From positions 1 to 56,195 of the forward strand of contig QFOD01000029.1 of assembly GCA_003241055.1 (NCBI GenBank): a stretch of 56,195 bases of DNA, in the 5' to 3' direction. This document shows, in pieces, positions 32,825-40,933 of the stretch. Numbering within the stretch: the stretch's first letter is position 1; every line of letters begins with the position of its first letter. The notes beneath the pieces are model-generated. The model was given only the letters and a program-made list of their open reading frames with translations, was not told the DNA's origin and searched no databases. The DNA is from Roseateles depolymerans. Lineage in GTDB: Bacteria; Pseudomonadota; Gammaproteobacteria; Burkholderiales; Burkholderiaceae_C. Made by a program: the position numbers and the translations under genes.

Positions 32825-34540
32825 TCAGAAGGCAGCCCAGTCTTCACCGCCCAGCGCGGCGGCCGGTGTTTCGGTACGTGCCGAGCGGCTACGGGCCGGC
32901 TTGGCGCGGGTAGACACCACCACCGCCGGTGTGGGAGCAGCAGGCGGCGTGCGGCTCGCGATCGGGCTGCTGCCCCGCTCCACCTTGAACATCGCCACCA
33001 CCTCGGTCAATCGGGCGGCCTGCTGGCGCAGGCTTTCGGCGGCAGCAGCGCTTTCCTCCACCAGAGCAGCGTTCTGCTGCGTCACCTCGTCGAGCTGGGT
33101 GACGGCGTCGCCGATCTGGGTGATGCCGGTGGTCTGCTCGGCGGTGGCTGCGGCGATCTCACCGATGAGCTGGTTCACACGCCCCACCTGGGCCACGATC
33201 TCGCCTATGGAAGTGCCGGCCTCGTTGACCTGCCGCTCGCCCGCCTCCACCTTTTCCACGCTGGCACCAATGAGGGACTTGATCTCCTTGGCAGCTTCGG
33301 CCGAGCGGCCGGCCAAGCTGCGCACCTCGCTGGCCACCACGGCAAAGCCGCGGCCTTGTTCACCGGCACGGGCGGCTTCCACGGCGGCGTTCAGCGCCAG
33401 GATGTTGGTCTGGAAGGCAATGCCGTCGATGACGCCGATGATGTCAGCGATCTTGCGGGACGCGGCTGCGATCTCCTGCATGGTGGCCACCGCGGCGCCC
33501 ACGGTTTCGCCGCCGCGAACCGCCGTGGCCGAGGCCTCGGCGGCCAGCACGCTGGCCTGGCGGGTAGTGTCGGCGTTGATCTTGACGGTTCCGGACAGCT
33601 GCTCCATCGAGGCCGCCGTCTGCTGCAGGTTGCTGGCCTGCTCTTCGGTGCGCTGGCTCAGGTCGGCGTTGCCCGTGGCAATTTGCACCGAGCCGGTGGC
33701 AATGTTGTCGCTGCTGTGGCGCACCTGGTTGACCACGTTGTTGAGCTGGTCGCGCATGGCCTTCATGCCGGCGAGCAGGCTGTCGTGGTCGCCGGCACGC
33801 AGTTCAACGTCGGCGGCCAGGTTGCCCTGGGCGATCTCGGCCACCACGGCCTTGGCGTAGTCGGGCTCGCCGCCGATCTGGCGCAGCACAGCACGTGTGA
33901 TGAGCACCGCCGCGGCAATGCCCACGCCGAAGGCCGCCAGCGACAGCAGCAGCATGGCGAGCTTGGCGCTGGTGTAGGCCGAGACGGAGTCCGCTTTGGC
34001 GTGCTCGGACAGCTCGATGTTGAACTGCCACCAGGCCGCAATCTCTTTCTGGACTTCGTTGTAACGCGTGAGCTCCTGGGCAAGCAACACCTTGGCCTCA
34101 CTAAGGGCAGCGGGATCCGTGGAGGTCTTGCGCGAGAGGTCGCGCAGCTTTGGCCAGCTGTCGAAGTAGGCGGCAAAGTCCTTGCGCGTCTCTACCAAAT
34201 GGGCGCGGTCCACATCGTCCACAAGCATGCTCTTCTCGTAGACGTCGATGGCTGCGAGAAGCGCGTTGCGTTCCTTCTCGATGTTGGCCTCGAAGTCTGC
34301 CATGTCGGCTTCCGAATCGGACAGCAGATGTCGCAACTGGAAGCGCCGGATGTTGGACAGCGACATGCTGATGATGTGCTGCTGCGCCAGCGACGGCACG
34401 ATGTTGTCCGCAAAGGCCTCGTTGTTGGCGGCCAGGCTGCGCATCTGCCAACCGGCCATGAAGACCACGGCCAGCAGCATGGCGAGTAGCACCCCAAAGC
34501 CCATCGCAAGGCGGCGCCCCAGCTTCATCGACTTGAACAT
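32825..34540 (-). CDS. Methyl-accepting chemotaxis protein
   Basis: A 571-aa transmembrane chemoreceptor. Membrane segment 1 (about 10-30) and 2 (about 190-212) flank a four-helix-bundle type periplasmic sensor of about 160 residues (IVPSLAQQHIISMSLSNIRR). A HAMP domain follows, then the signalling coiled coil with tip AFQTNILALNAAVEAARAGE and GRGFAVVASEVRSLA. The C-terminus ends in EDWAAF, close to the tail pentapeptide (N/D-W-E-x-F) that docks CheR/CheB. ATG 34540 (MFKSMKLGRRL) was preferred; upstream in-frame sequence is not leader-like. Ligand unknown. Confidence 0.9.
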   Translation of the reverse strand: MFKSMKLGRRLAMGFGVLLAMLLAVVFMAGWQMRSLAANNEAFADNIVPSLAQQHIISMSLSNIRRFQLRHLLSDSEADMADFEANIEKERNALLAAIDVYEKSMLVDDVDRAHLVETRKDFAAYFDSWPKLRDLSRKTSTDPAALSEAKVLLAQELTRYNEVQKEIAAWWQFNIELSEHAKADSVSAYTSAKLAMLLLSLAAFGVGIAAAVLITRAVLRQIGGEPDYAKAVVAEIAQGNLAADVELRAGDHDSLLAGMKAMRDQLNNVVNQVRHSSDNIATGSVQIATGNADLSQRTEEQASNLQQTAASMEQLSGTVKINADTTRQASVLAAEASATAVRGGETVGAAVATMQEIAAASRKIADIIGVIDGIAFQTNILALNAAVEAARAGEQGRGFAVVASEVRSLAGRSAEAAKEIKSLIGASVEKVEAGERQVNEAGTSIGEIVAQVGRVNQLIGEIAAATAEQTTGITQIGDAVTQLDEVTQQNAALVEESAAAAESLRQQAARLTEVVAMFKVERGSSPIASRTPPAAPTPAVVVSTRAKPARSRSARTETPAAALGGEDWAAF

Positions 34541-34745
34541 TTGAACCCCTGAGCTTTGTTCCACGTTCGCCTCGCCACCCTGCAGGCCACTGTGGGTGAG
34601 CCGAAACGAAGGGAATAGGCTGAACGCTGAACCAATCGCCCGAACACGTTCCGGGCACCGAAAACAGCACAATTGATATTTTCGATACCGGGGGCATGCG
34701 CTGCAAGTGAATTGGGAACGATTTCAACGGCCGGTGTGACCGGCA

Positions 34746-34985
34746 TCACGCACAAGCGCAGTTCAAGATGAGACGTACATGGACGCCCCCGGTTTGCCAA
34801 GCTTCCAACTCATTGCTGGCACTGAGGAAGAGATTGCCCCCGTGCATTCGGACTTCTGATACGAGACGTTCACGAAGCGTTCCCAGGCTCTGCCAAACAT
34901 CCTCAGCGGTCGACCCGGCTCTGGCTTCATCAAAGTCCTCCACATCCACCAAGCCGGCCCTCAGCCGTTTCTCGGCCAAGGCCAT
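34746..34985 (-). pseudogene. Degenerate class III nucleotidyl cyclase N-terminal fragment
   Basis: A minus-strand frame of about 79 codons reads RLRAGLVDVEDFDEA..., then ...LRERLVSEVRMHGGNLFLSA. This aligns loosely with the start of class III adenylate/guanylate cyclase domains (R-L-x-A-I-L-x-x-D-V-x-G-x-x-R, then L-R-x-x-L-x-x-x-x-x-x-H-G-G-x-x). The metal-binding and GD motifs are lost and the frame ends soon after. Probably a decayed remnant; the assignment is tentative. Confidence 0.25.
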
Positions 34986-35336
34986 TCGGATGCCCGCGCC
35001 TGCGGCGAAGGGGCCGGACTGGATTGGCGTCGCACGGAGCAGCTTCAGGTGTTGCGTGATCGCTGGCTGGCAAGCGCTGGCTGGCCGAACTGCTGCGTAG
35101 TGCGAGTTGAACGGGACTGGGCCGGGGCTCCTGCGCCTGCCCGTTTGAGGTGGCGCTTCAGGAGTTGCTTGGCGCCTGGTTTGCGCCGTCCGGCGATAGC
35201 CGGGTGGCGCGCGGCCCGTTCCCGTGCCGGCGCTGCCTTCTGGGCCTGCTGGGGCCTGCGCGGCATTGCCGGCACACGCCACGCCCGTAGCCGGGCCGCA
35301 GGAAGCAGGAGGGGCAACGCGCCTGGCCGGCGCGGT

Positions 35337-35490
35337 GGCGGCCCTCCCATGCGCGGGGATCGCGGGCAGGTTCCTTCACGCTGCGCGTGAACGGCCCGCT
35401 TAGCGAACAGGCTGTCCCTGCGCGGCTGTGCCTTGCCGGTCCTGCCAGATCGCCACCCCTTGCACACGCCACGCCCGAAGCCGGGCCGCT
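35337..35490. repeat. Imperfect ~155 bp repeat, copy B
   Basis: This copy shares with the copy at 37331-37490 the blocks cgcttagcgaacagg (cgcttggcgaacagg there), gccagatcgcca, and cccgaagccgggccgc at its end. A shorter match (cacacgccacgcccgtagcc, then gggccgc) lies at about 35270-35297. It contains a hairpin TTCACG-N5-CGTGAA (35375-35391). The two full copies flank the methyltransferase and its downstream gene. No open frame in it looks coding. Confidence 0.7.
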
Positions 35491-35736
35491 GGGTCAGACG
35501 CTGTCGCGTGGAGGCAGGGGCGGCGCTTTGGCGCCGCGGGACTGCGACGCTGCGCGTCGCGGGTCTTCAAGGCTTTGGCGGCGTGTGCGTGGAGCGCATG
35601 CCCGGATCTTCCGCCGGCGCTGGCCCGGTTCAGCGCGTGAGGGCGCTGGCGCCCTCTCCGGGGCGGCCTGAGGCCGCGTCAGACCGGAGGCCTGTCCCCG
35701 GCGCTTCGCAAGGTGCTTTCGCGGCATAAAGCCGCG
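35375..35736. repeat. Dense array of six perfect GC-rich hairpins
   Basis: Six perfect inverted repeats are packed in 362 bases: TTCACG/CGTGAA (35375-35391), GCGGCGC-tttg-GCGCCGC (35520-35537), GCGACGC-tgc-GCGTCGC (35544-35560), GAGGGCGC-tg-GCGCCCTC (35639-35656), GCGGCC-tga-GGCCGC (35663-35677) and CGCGGC-ataaa-GCCGCG (35720-35736). There is no coding frame with convincing content. The array lies 195 bases upstream of the element's methyltransferase. It could be a structured RNA, a single-strand DNA origin, or spread mobile hairpins. Confidence 0.7.
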
Positions 35737-35930
35737 CCCGTCCGAGCGTCAGGGCTAGGCGGCAAGCCGTCCGAGCCGGGCCGCTAGGCGGGCGCTGTTT
35801 ATTCCACGGCCACCTTGGCGACCTGGCCATCGCTGGCGGCAGCTCCGGGCATGCGCTGTCCCACCACCTGGCATCGGCGCAGGGCAGTGGGTCTTCGGGC
35901 TCCTGTCGCCAGTCCTGATGGAGCTGCGCC

Positions 35931-36650
35931 ATGTCTGCCATTCATGCTGACCTTCCCCTGGATTCCGTGCTGCTCGGCGATTGCCGGGCGGTCTTCGCGG
36001 GCATGTCCGCGGAGTCGGTCGATTTCTGCCTGACCGATCCACCGTATCTCGTGAACTACCGCGACCGTTCTGGCCGAACGCTCGCGGGTGACCAGGTGGG
36101 CGACTGGCTCAAGCCGGCGTTCGCCGAGGTGCACCGGCTGCTGAAGCGGGACACGCTGTGCGTGAGCTTCTACGGCTGGACGAAGGTGGATGAGTTTGTC
36201 AGCGCCTGGCGGGCGGCCGGGTTTCGGCTGGTGGGGCACCTGACATTCCCGAAGCGCTACACGTCATCCAGCGGCCTGGTGCGGTATCAGCACGAGAACG
36301 CCTATGTGCTGGCCAAGGGCTCGCCGCGGCCGCCCGAGCATTTGATCGGCGATGTGATCGACTGGGCTTACAGCCACAACGAGTTCCACCCGACGCAGAA
36401 GCCGCTGGCGGTGCTCACGCCGCTGATCGAGAGCTTCTGTCCGTTCGGGGGTGTGGTGCTGGATCCGTTCGCCGGCAGTGCGTCGACGCTGGTCGCCGCG
36501 TGCCTGTGCGGCCGGCATGGCGTCGGGTGTGAGCTGGAGGCGCAAATGCATGCGATCGCGGTGGCGCGCCTGGCGCGCGTGCGCCGGCTGCTGTTGTGCA
36601 GCCTGGGGATCGAAGGCGATGTCGCGGCCGCGCTTCGCCTGGCCGCGTGA
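35931..36650 (+). CDS. Site-specific DNA methyltransferase (beta-class, N6/N4)
   Basis: A 239-aa methylase. The catalytic motif DPPY is at 36-39, before the AdoMet-binding motif DPFAGS at 178-183, and HPTQKP is at 153-158. This order (IV then I) defines the beta class of N6-adenine or N4-cytosine methylases. No restriction partner is adjacent, so it is probably an orphan methylase protecting the mobile element or modifying host sites. It starts a short operon with a downstream gene 11 bases on. Target sequence not deducible. Confidence 0.88.
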   Translation: MSAIHADLPLDSVLLGDCRAVFAGMSAESVDFCLTDPPYLVNYRDRSGRTLAGDQVGDWLKPAFAEVHRLLKRDTLCVSFYGWTKVDEFVSAWRAAGFRLVGHLTFPKRYTSSSGLVRYQHENAYVLAKGSPRPPEHLIGDVIDWAYSHNEFHPTQKPLAVLTPLIESFCPFGGVVLDPFAGSASTLVAACLCGRHGVGCELEAQMHAIAVARLARVRRLLLCSLGIEGDVAAALRLAA

Positions 36651-36661
36651 GGAGGTCTGCC

Positions 36662-37180
36662 ATGTCCAACTTCTCCGACGACCAACTGGCCGACCTGCGG
36701 GACCGGCTGCACGACTTCATGATGGGTTTCGCCGGCGTGCAGGCCGGCGGCATGGTTCCGTTGATCTGCGCCGACTGGGCGCTGGCTGCCCGCATCGAGC
36801 AGTTGCGGCGGCATCCGTTGATCGCCACGTTCGACGACGAGCTGCTGGCGGTCGTCGCGTCGCGCGCCATCGACCCGAACGTCGAGGCGCGCTACCTGGA
36901 GAGGCGGCTGAGTGAGGTGGAGGCCGAGATCGACGCCGAGCCGGTGACGCCGCTGCAGCCGCCCGTGGCTCATGCCACCGCAGCTGCTTCGATGGGCCTG
37001 CCGCCGCTGATGCGGCCGCAGATGGAAGCGACGGTTGCGCTGATTGCCCGTGAGCAACTGGGCTTCCCGACCCTGGAGGTGCGCGGCCGGGATCATCTGG
37101 ACTTCAGGGACTGCGGCGTGGCGAGCGTTCATGCCGCGCTCGTGGAGGCGTACGAGGAGGGGTGGCACGCGGCTGCATAG
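36662..37180 (+). CDS. Hypothetical protein with DUF6900-like C-terminus
   Basis: A 172-aa protein 11 bases after the methyltransferase gene, with its own ribosome-binding site (gaggtctgcc region). The N-terminal two thirds are helical (DQLADLRDRLHDFMMGFAGV). The last 45 residues contain LGFPTLEVRGRDHLDFRDCG then VASVHAALVEAYEEG, which resembles the small DUF6900 domain found in plasmid and ICE proteins. No catalytic motif is visible. Likely an accessory protein of the mobile element. Confidence 0.6.
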   Translation: MSNFSDDQLADLRDRLHDFMMGFAGVQAGGMVPLICADWALAARIEQLRRHPLIATFDDELLAVVASRAIDPNVEARYLERRLSEVEAEIDAEPVTPLQPPVAHATAAASMGLPPLMRPQMEATVALIAREQLGFPTLEVRGRDHLDFRDCGVASVHAALVEAYEEGWHAAA

Positions 37181-37330
37181 GTCGTTGCTCGGGCGGGGCA
37201 GTGCTGTGCGCAGCCCCTGCTAGTCGCGGCCAGGTGTCGCGCAGCGATGGCAGGAGTTCTGACACCGAGGCAGGGCCGGTGCCAACCGTCGGCGAGCGGT
37301 GCTTGGCTGTGGCGGCTGCGCGTGCGCAGC

Positions 37331-37490
37331 CGAGGCGCGGTCCTCCCGTGCGCGGGACTGCGGGCTGAATTCATTCGCGCCAGGCGCGAACGAGCCCGCT
37401 TGGCGAACAGGCCGGTCCTGATCGGCTGCGCTTCGCGCCGGTCCGGCCAGATCGCCATCCCGCGCACCCGCCATCCCCGAAGCCGGGCCG
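37331..37490. repeat. Imperfect ~155 bp repeat, copy C, with covarying hairpin
   Basis: Direct-orientation counterpart of the copy at 35337-35490. Its hairpin is TTCGCG-N5-CGCGAA (37374-37390), at the position of TTCACG-N5-CGTGAA in the other copy. The one changed base pair (A-T to G-C) is altered on both arms, and the loop length is kept at five. It then runs through cgcttggcgaacagg, gccagatcgccatcccg and cccgaagccgggccgc. Confidence 0.7.
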
Positions 37491-37696
37491 CGCTGAAGTG
37501 CTCGCAGCGTCTCGACCGTCGCGCCATTCGCTGCGCTCGGTGTCACGCCGGTCGCGGGGCCGCCGCTGCTCGTGCATGTGCGACGCCTTCGCTGCAACCG
37601 CTGCGCCAGGCGGGCTGGCACATCGGCCGCGGCGCTGCGGCGTCGTGGTGGCAGCCGGTGCGCCGGTCGTCCCACCGCGATCCCCGCACAACCCCC

Positions 37697-37848
37697 GTCC
37701 CCGTGTGAGGGGGACTTGCGCGGGGATCTCAACAGCGGTGGGCCGAGAAGCCGGCGCACGGCTTCGGCTGCGATTAAGACCGATCCCCATCCCCAACCCC
37801 TTCCCCGGGGAAGGGGCCATGCCCACCCCCCGCCCGCCCGTGGGCGGG
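37697..37848. repeat. GC-rich hairpin group with a perfect 20-base palindrome
   Basis: Three foldable units lie in 152 bases: GTCCCC-N7-GGGGAC (37697-37715), a perfect 20-base palindrome (37797-37816: four C, two T, four C, then its complement), and CCCGCCC-gt-GGGCGGG (37833-37848). The 37181-37929 stretch that holds them has no supportable gene. They end about 80 bases before the SSB-like gene and could act as a terminator, a replication or transfer structure, or a binding site. Confidence 0.6.
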
Positions 37849-37929
37849 AGCGAAGGGTCCGAGCTGAAGGATCACTTTTCAGGAACCCAGCACGGAGTCC
37901 GGGTGGTCGTTCATACAAGGAGATTGGCC

Positions 37930-38337
37930 ATGGCCAACATTCAAGTCATCCAGCGAAGCGCCCATCTGGCGGGCAACGTGAAATGCGAGCAGGTCGCAGG
38001 CCGCAATGGCCCCGTCACCAAGGGCACCCTGGTCGCCATCAGCAATTCGCATCGCGGCTCCAGCGATTTGCGAGAGGTCCAGGCCACGGCGATCACCTGG
38101 ACGCTGTGGGGCAAACAGGCCGAGGACGCCGCCGCCTACCTGACCCGCGGCTCGCACGTGAACGTCATCGGACGCATGAGCCACAACAACTACGTGAAGA
38201 ACGACGAGACGGTATACGGCTGGGACTTCGTCGTCGACGAGATCGACTACCTGGACACCCAGGCCGAGACGACGGCCAGGAGACATGCCGTGCGTGCAGG
38301 CAGCGCAACACCCGCGGTGGAGCACGTCGGTGTCTGA
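37930..38337 (+). CDS. Single-stranded DNA-binding (OB-fold) protein, SSB-like
   Basis: A 135-aa protein with an excellent ribosome-binding site (aaggagattggcc). The N-terminal 105 residues follow an OB-fold SSB pattern: AHLAGNVKCEQV, then ATAITWTLWGKQAEDAAAYL and RGSHVNVIGRMSHNNYVKND, the strand-helix-strand block of SSB. The usual acidic C-terminal tip (DDIPF) is missing; the protein ends in VEHVGV. Such plasmid or ICE SSBs protect single-stranded DNA during conjugation. It fits the mobilization genes that follow. Confidence 0.75.
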   Translation: MANIQVIQRSAHLAGNVKCEQVAGRNGPVTKGTLVAISNSHRGSSDLREVQATAITWTLWGKQAEDAAAYLTRGSHVNVIGRMSHNNYVKNDETVYGWDFVVDEIDYLDTQAETTARRHAVRAGSATPAVEHVGV

Positions 38338-38400
38338 ATCTTGCGGGCGGGCACGGCGTGCCTGCCCTTCGACCCCCTACCACTATCGAAGGAGTTCATC

Positions 38401-39261
38401 ATGCATTCACCTCTCGCTACCCGATTCGCCCAACGCACCGTCCGCGAACTGCGCCGCGAGCAGCCTCTCGACGAGGACGAAATGCGCGCGGTGGCGCCGT
38501 CCATCTTCGCGCTCGGCAAGCATGTGAGTCGGTCCGGCCGGTACACCTACATCCCGACGATCGACGTGCTGCGCGGCCTGCGCAGGGAAGGCTTCGAGCC
38601 CTATGCCGTCACGCAGGGCTTCAGTCGTGTTCCGGGCAAGGCCGAGTTCACGAAACACATGGTGCGCATGCGCCATGCGGGTCAGGCGCAGGCCCGGGCC
38701 GAGGCGAACGAGATCATTCTCATCAACAGCCACGACGGCGCCAGCTCGTACCAGATGCTGGCTGGCGTCTTCAGATTCATCTGCAGCAACGGGCTTGTGG
38801 TCGGCGACATCGTTGACGACATCCGCGTTCCGCACCGGGGTGACATTCAACGCGATGTGATCGAGGGTGCGTTTCGAGTGCTGCAGGACTTCGAGACGGT
38901 GGATGAGCATGCAGAGGCAATGAAGGCGCTTCAGCTGGAGCTGCCGGAACAGGTGGCATTTGCCACGGCCGCACTGTCGCTGCGCTTCGGCGAGCGGATC
39001 GACGAAGCGACGGGTGTGCAGCGTCCCGCGCCGATCACGGCACAGCAGCTCATCGAGCATCGCCGCGTCGAAGATGCGGGCAACAGCCTATGGTCGACCT
39101 TCCAGCGAGTACAGGAGAACGTGATCCGTGGAGGCCAGCGGGGCCGTAGCGTGCAGGGGCATCGGGTGCACACCCGTCCGGTCAACAGCATCGACCGCGG
39201 GGTCAGCCTGAACCGGGCGGTCTGGATGTTGGCCGAGGAGATGCGCAAGCTCAAGGCTTGA
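38401..39261 (+). CDS. DUF932-family protein
   Basis: A 286-aa protein with a strong ribosome-binding site (aaggag). The blocks MVRMRHAGQAQARAEANEII and LINSHDGASSYQMLAGVFRF, then CSNGLVVGD, are the core of DUF932, a family almost confined to plasmids, ICEs and phages and derived from a ParB/sulfiredoxin-like setting. It probably helps replication or transfer of the element. Full length. It follows the SSB-like gene by 63 bases, so the two are likely co-expressed. Confidence 0.85.
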   Translation: MHSPLATRFAQRTVRELRREQPLDEDEMRAVAPSIFALGKHVSRSGRYTYIPTIDVLRGLRREGFEPYAVTQGFSRVPGKAEFTKHMVRMRHAGQAQARAEANEIILINSHDGASSYQMLAGVFRFICSNGLVVGDIVDDIRVPHRGDIQRDVIEGAFRVLQDFETVDEHAEAMKALQLELPEQVAFATAALSLRFGERIDEATGVQRPAPITAQQLIEHRRVEDAGNSLWSTFQRVQENVIRGGQRGRSVQGHRVHTRPVNSIDRGVSLNRAVWMLAEEMRKLKA

Positions 39262-39380
39262 GTATGTGCCGCCGGGCCCGGCTTCGGGCCCCGCTTGGGG
39301 GCCGGTGCTGCTGAGCCGCCCAACTGATGGGGATTGCTCGTAAGAGCGGTGCCAGGGCCGCGCCGTATTCTGTGGGCGAC

Positions 39381-39731
39381 ATGCAAGAAGGACAGGAACA
39401 GGAAGAGGCTCGCCGAGAGGCCGCAGCGAAGGCCATCGGTGATCTGCACGCGATCGTGGAGGCGGTGCTCAAGTCACTGCCGCCGTCGAAACCATGGCAG
39501 CGGCAACTGGTGCAGCACCTGCATGAGATCGATCGCACCATCCAGGTACTGCGGATGACCATCGCGCTGGAGCGCGTGCCCAGCGAGGTGACGGCCGCCA
39601 AGGAGCGGGTCCTCGTCGCGCTTCGTGTTGCCAATCGCTATGTCGCGATGGGGCGGGCTGACGTTGGGACCAAGGCGGCGGTGCGGCTCGCGTACGAGAT
39701 CGGTCAGCGGATCGACGTGACTGTCGCCTGA
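39381..39731 (+). CDS. Small helical protein with KPWQRQL motif (paralogue of 5133-5528)
   Basis: A 116-aa helical protein with an acidic, Gln/Glu-rich N-terminus (MQEGQEQEEARREAAAKAIG). It shares the central block SKPWQRQLVQHLHEIDRTIQ and the tail V-A-M-G-R-A-D-x-x-T-x-x-A-V-x-x-A with the protein at 5133-5528. It is convergent with the 39744-40933 operon, 12 bases from the latter's end. The family is not recognised. The presence of one copy in each of two modules suggests a mobile-element accessory function. Confidence 0.6.
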   Translation: MQEGQEQEEARREAAAKAIGDLHAIVEAVLKSLPPSKPWQRQLVQHLHEIDRTIQVLRMTIALERVPSEVTAAKERVLVALRVANRYVAMGRADVGTKAAVRLAYEIGQRIDVTVA

Positions 39732-39743
39732 GTGCGCGGCAGC

Positions 39744-40199
39744 TCAGCTCGACTGCAGGTAGGCCACCAGGGCAGCCGTGAGCAACGACGCGCAGATGGC
39801 CGTGGCGACGTGGGCCGTCCAGGTCCAGTTGGCGCCCCGCTGCGCGACGTCGGTTTGACTGCCATGCCGGGCTGGCGCGGGGGTCTCGGTTCGAATCAAA
39901 GCGCGCAGCTCTTCGCGGATGGCCTGCATCTGGGCTTCGCCTGCAGCCCTGATCGTCTCCTGCGTCTTCGTCGCGATGTGGCCGACCAAGTGTCGCTTGG
40001 ACGCATCCACCAGGGCTGCGGTGCTCGCTTCGAACGCCGCAGCCTTCGCCTCGACATTCGCGCCTGCCTCGTTCAGTGCCGATGCGACGCTGTCCAATGC
40101 CGCGACCAGTGCGTCGACGCGATCGAGCAGCGACGCGACCTCGCCCAGCGCCTCCGCGATCAGGGCATCCCGCGCCGAGGCTGGCGGTTCGTCGTTCAT
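39744..40199 (-). CDS. Coiled-coil protein with C-terminal membrane anchor, StbC/TraM-like position
   Basis: A 151-aa protein: a long helical coiled-coil region (LIAEALGEVASLLDRVDALV; TQETIRAAGEAQMQAIREEL) followed by one C-terminal membrane span (about 126-147, ATAICASLLTAALVAYL). Its ATG overlaps the stop of the StbB-like gene, making it the last of three coupled genes. In related mobile elements a small membrane protein follows the StbB-type ATPase and may link it to the envelope or the conjugation machine. That role is by position only. Confidence 0.6.
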   Translation of the reverse strand: MNDEPPASARDALIAEALGEVASLLDRVDALVAALDSVASALNEAGANVEAKAAAFEASTAALVDASKRHLVGHIATKTQETIRAAGEAQMQAIREELRALIRTETPAPARHGSQTDVAQRGANWTWTAHVATAICASLLTAALVAYLQSS

Positions 40200-40933
40200 G
40201 CCTTCTTTGCGGCTCGGGGGAGTACCGAGGGCTCGGCGGCGAGGTGGAGCGCGGCGAAGCAGCTGTCCAGCTCGGGGAGGACACCGCAGGCCAGACGCTG
40301 GGTGGCGAGCTGTTGCGCCAGGTCGATCTTCGTCGGCGTATCCGGCGCCTCCGCGATGAGGGCCTTGTAATCCATCATGTCCGACGCCAGCTCCGACAGG
40401 CTCAACTTCGTCCTGCGCAAACGCGCGTAGATCTCGTTTTCTCGCAACCTGCAGGCCGTGTCGGCCGTGGCGATGGGATGGTCGGCCAGGAAGGCCAGCA
40501 GGAGATAGAAGGCCTGATCTACCGTTGTCCCCCGGTGGACCATGTTGAACAAGACCTTCAACCGCTCAGGCTTCACGCCGAGCTGTGCGAGGTCCACCAG
40601 CGTGGCGATGGTGTCCTGTTGCTGCTTCACGGCGGGCACCGTGGGGACGATGAAGCAGTCGAAGTCCTTGTGACTGCCGCTGTACTGCTGCATTAGGTCC
40701 AGCATGTCCTCGATGTTGCTGGCGCCGATATCCACCACGGCGCTGCTGACGGTTTGCAGGTACTCCTGCAACTCAGCAAACTGCCAGCCACGCAAGGCAG
40801 GGCCCTGCTCGGAGCCGGAATTGGCGCTTTCGATGGAGACCAGCTCGGCGCCCGGCATGCGCGGCAGCAACAGGTGGCGGGCGATCGTCGTCTTGCCGAC
40901 GTTGCCGGAGAAGTTGATCACTGCGACTTTCAT
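40196..40933 (-). CDS. stbB: StbB-like ParA-family ATPase
   Basis: A 245-aa MinD/ParA-type ATPase: MKVAVINFSGNVGKTTIARH holds a deviant Walker A (G-N-V-G-K-T-T). VVDIGASNIEDML resembles the Walker B region, and DCFIVPTVPAVKQQQDTIAT follows. StbB of plasmid R388 and its relatives acts with a DNA-binding StbA in segregation versus conjugation. Here the ATPase lies downstream of an HTH protein (ATGA overlap) and a repeat array, the same logic as stbDR-stbA-stbB-stbC. The name is given by this analogy. Confidence 0.75.
   Translation of the reverse strand: MKVAVINFSGNVGKTTIARHLLLPRMPGAELVSIESANSGSEQGPALRGWQFAELQEYLQTVSSAVVDIGASNIEDMLDLMQQYSGSHKDFDCFIVPTVPAVKQQQDTIATLVDLAQLGVKPERLKVLFNMVHRGTTVDQAFYLLLAFLADHPIATADTACRLRENEIYARLRRTKLSLSELASDMMDYKALIAEAPDTPTKIDLAQQLATQRLACGVLPELDSCFAALHLAAEPSVLPRAAKKA

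Noticed and set aside
32756..34489. A 577-codon frame antisense to the mcp gene
   Set aside because: Shadow of the chemoreceptor; the translated product is Gly/His-rich and low in structure.
34746..35730. Several overlapping open frames on both strands in the hairpin region
   Set aside because: All are Arg/Ala/Pro/Gly-rich products of GC-rich repeats; none has a domain or a ribosome-binding site that stands out.
35375..35736. CRISPR array in the hairpin-rich stretch
   Set aside because: The hairpins have different sequences and irregular spacing; there are no identical direct repeats and no cas genes.
35931..36650. Pairing the small methyltransferase with a restriction enzyme
   Set aside because: The following gene has no nuclease motif; it is better seen as an orphan methylase of the mobile element.
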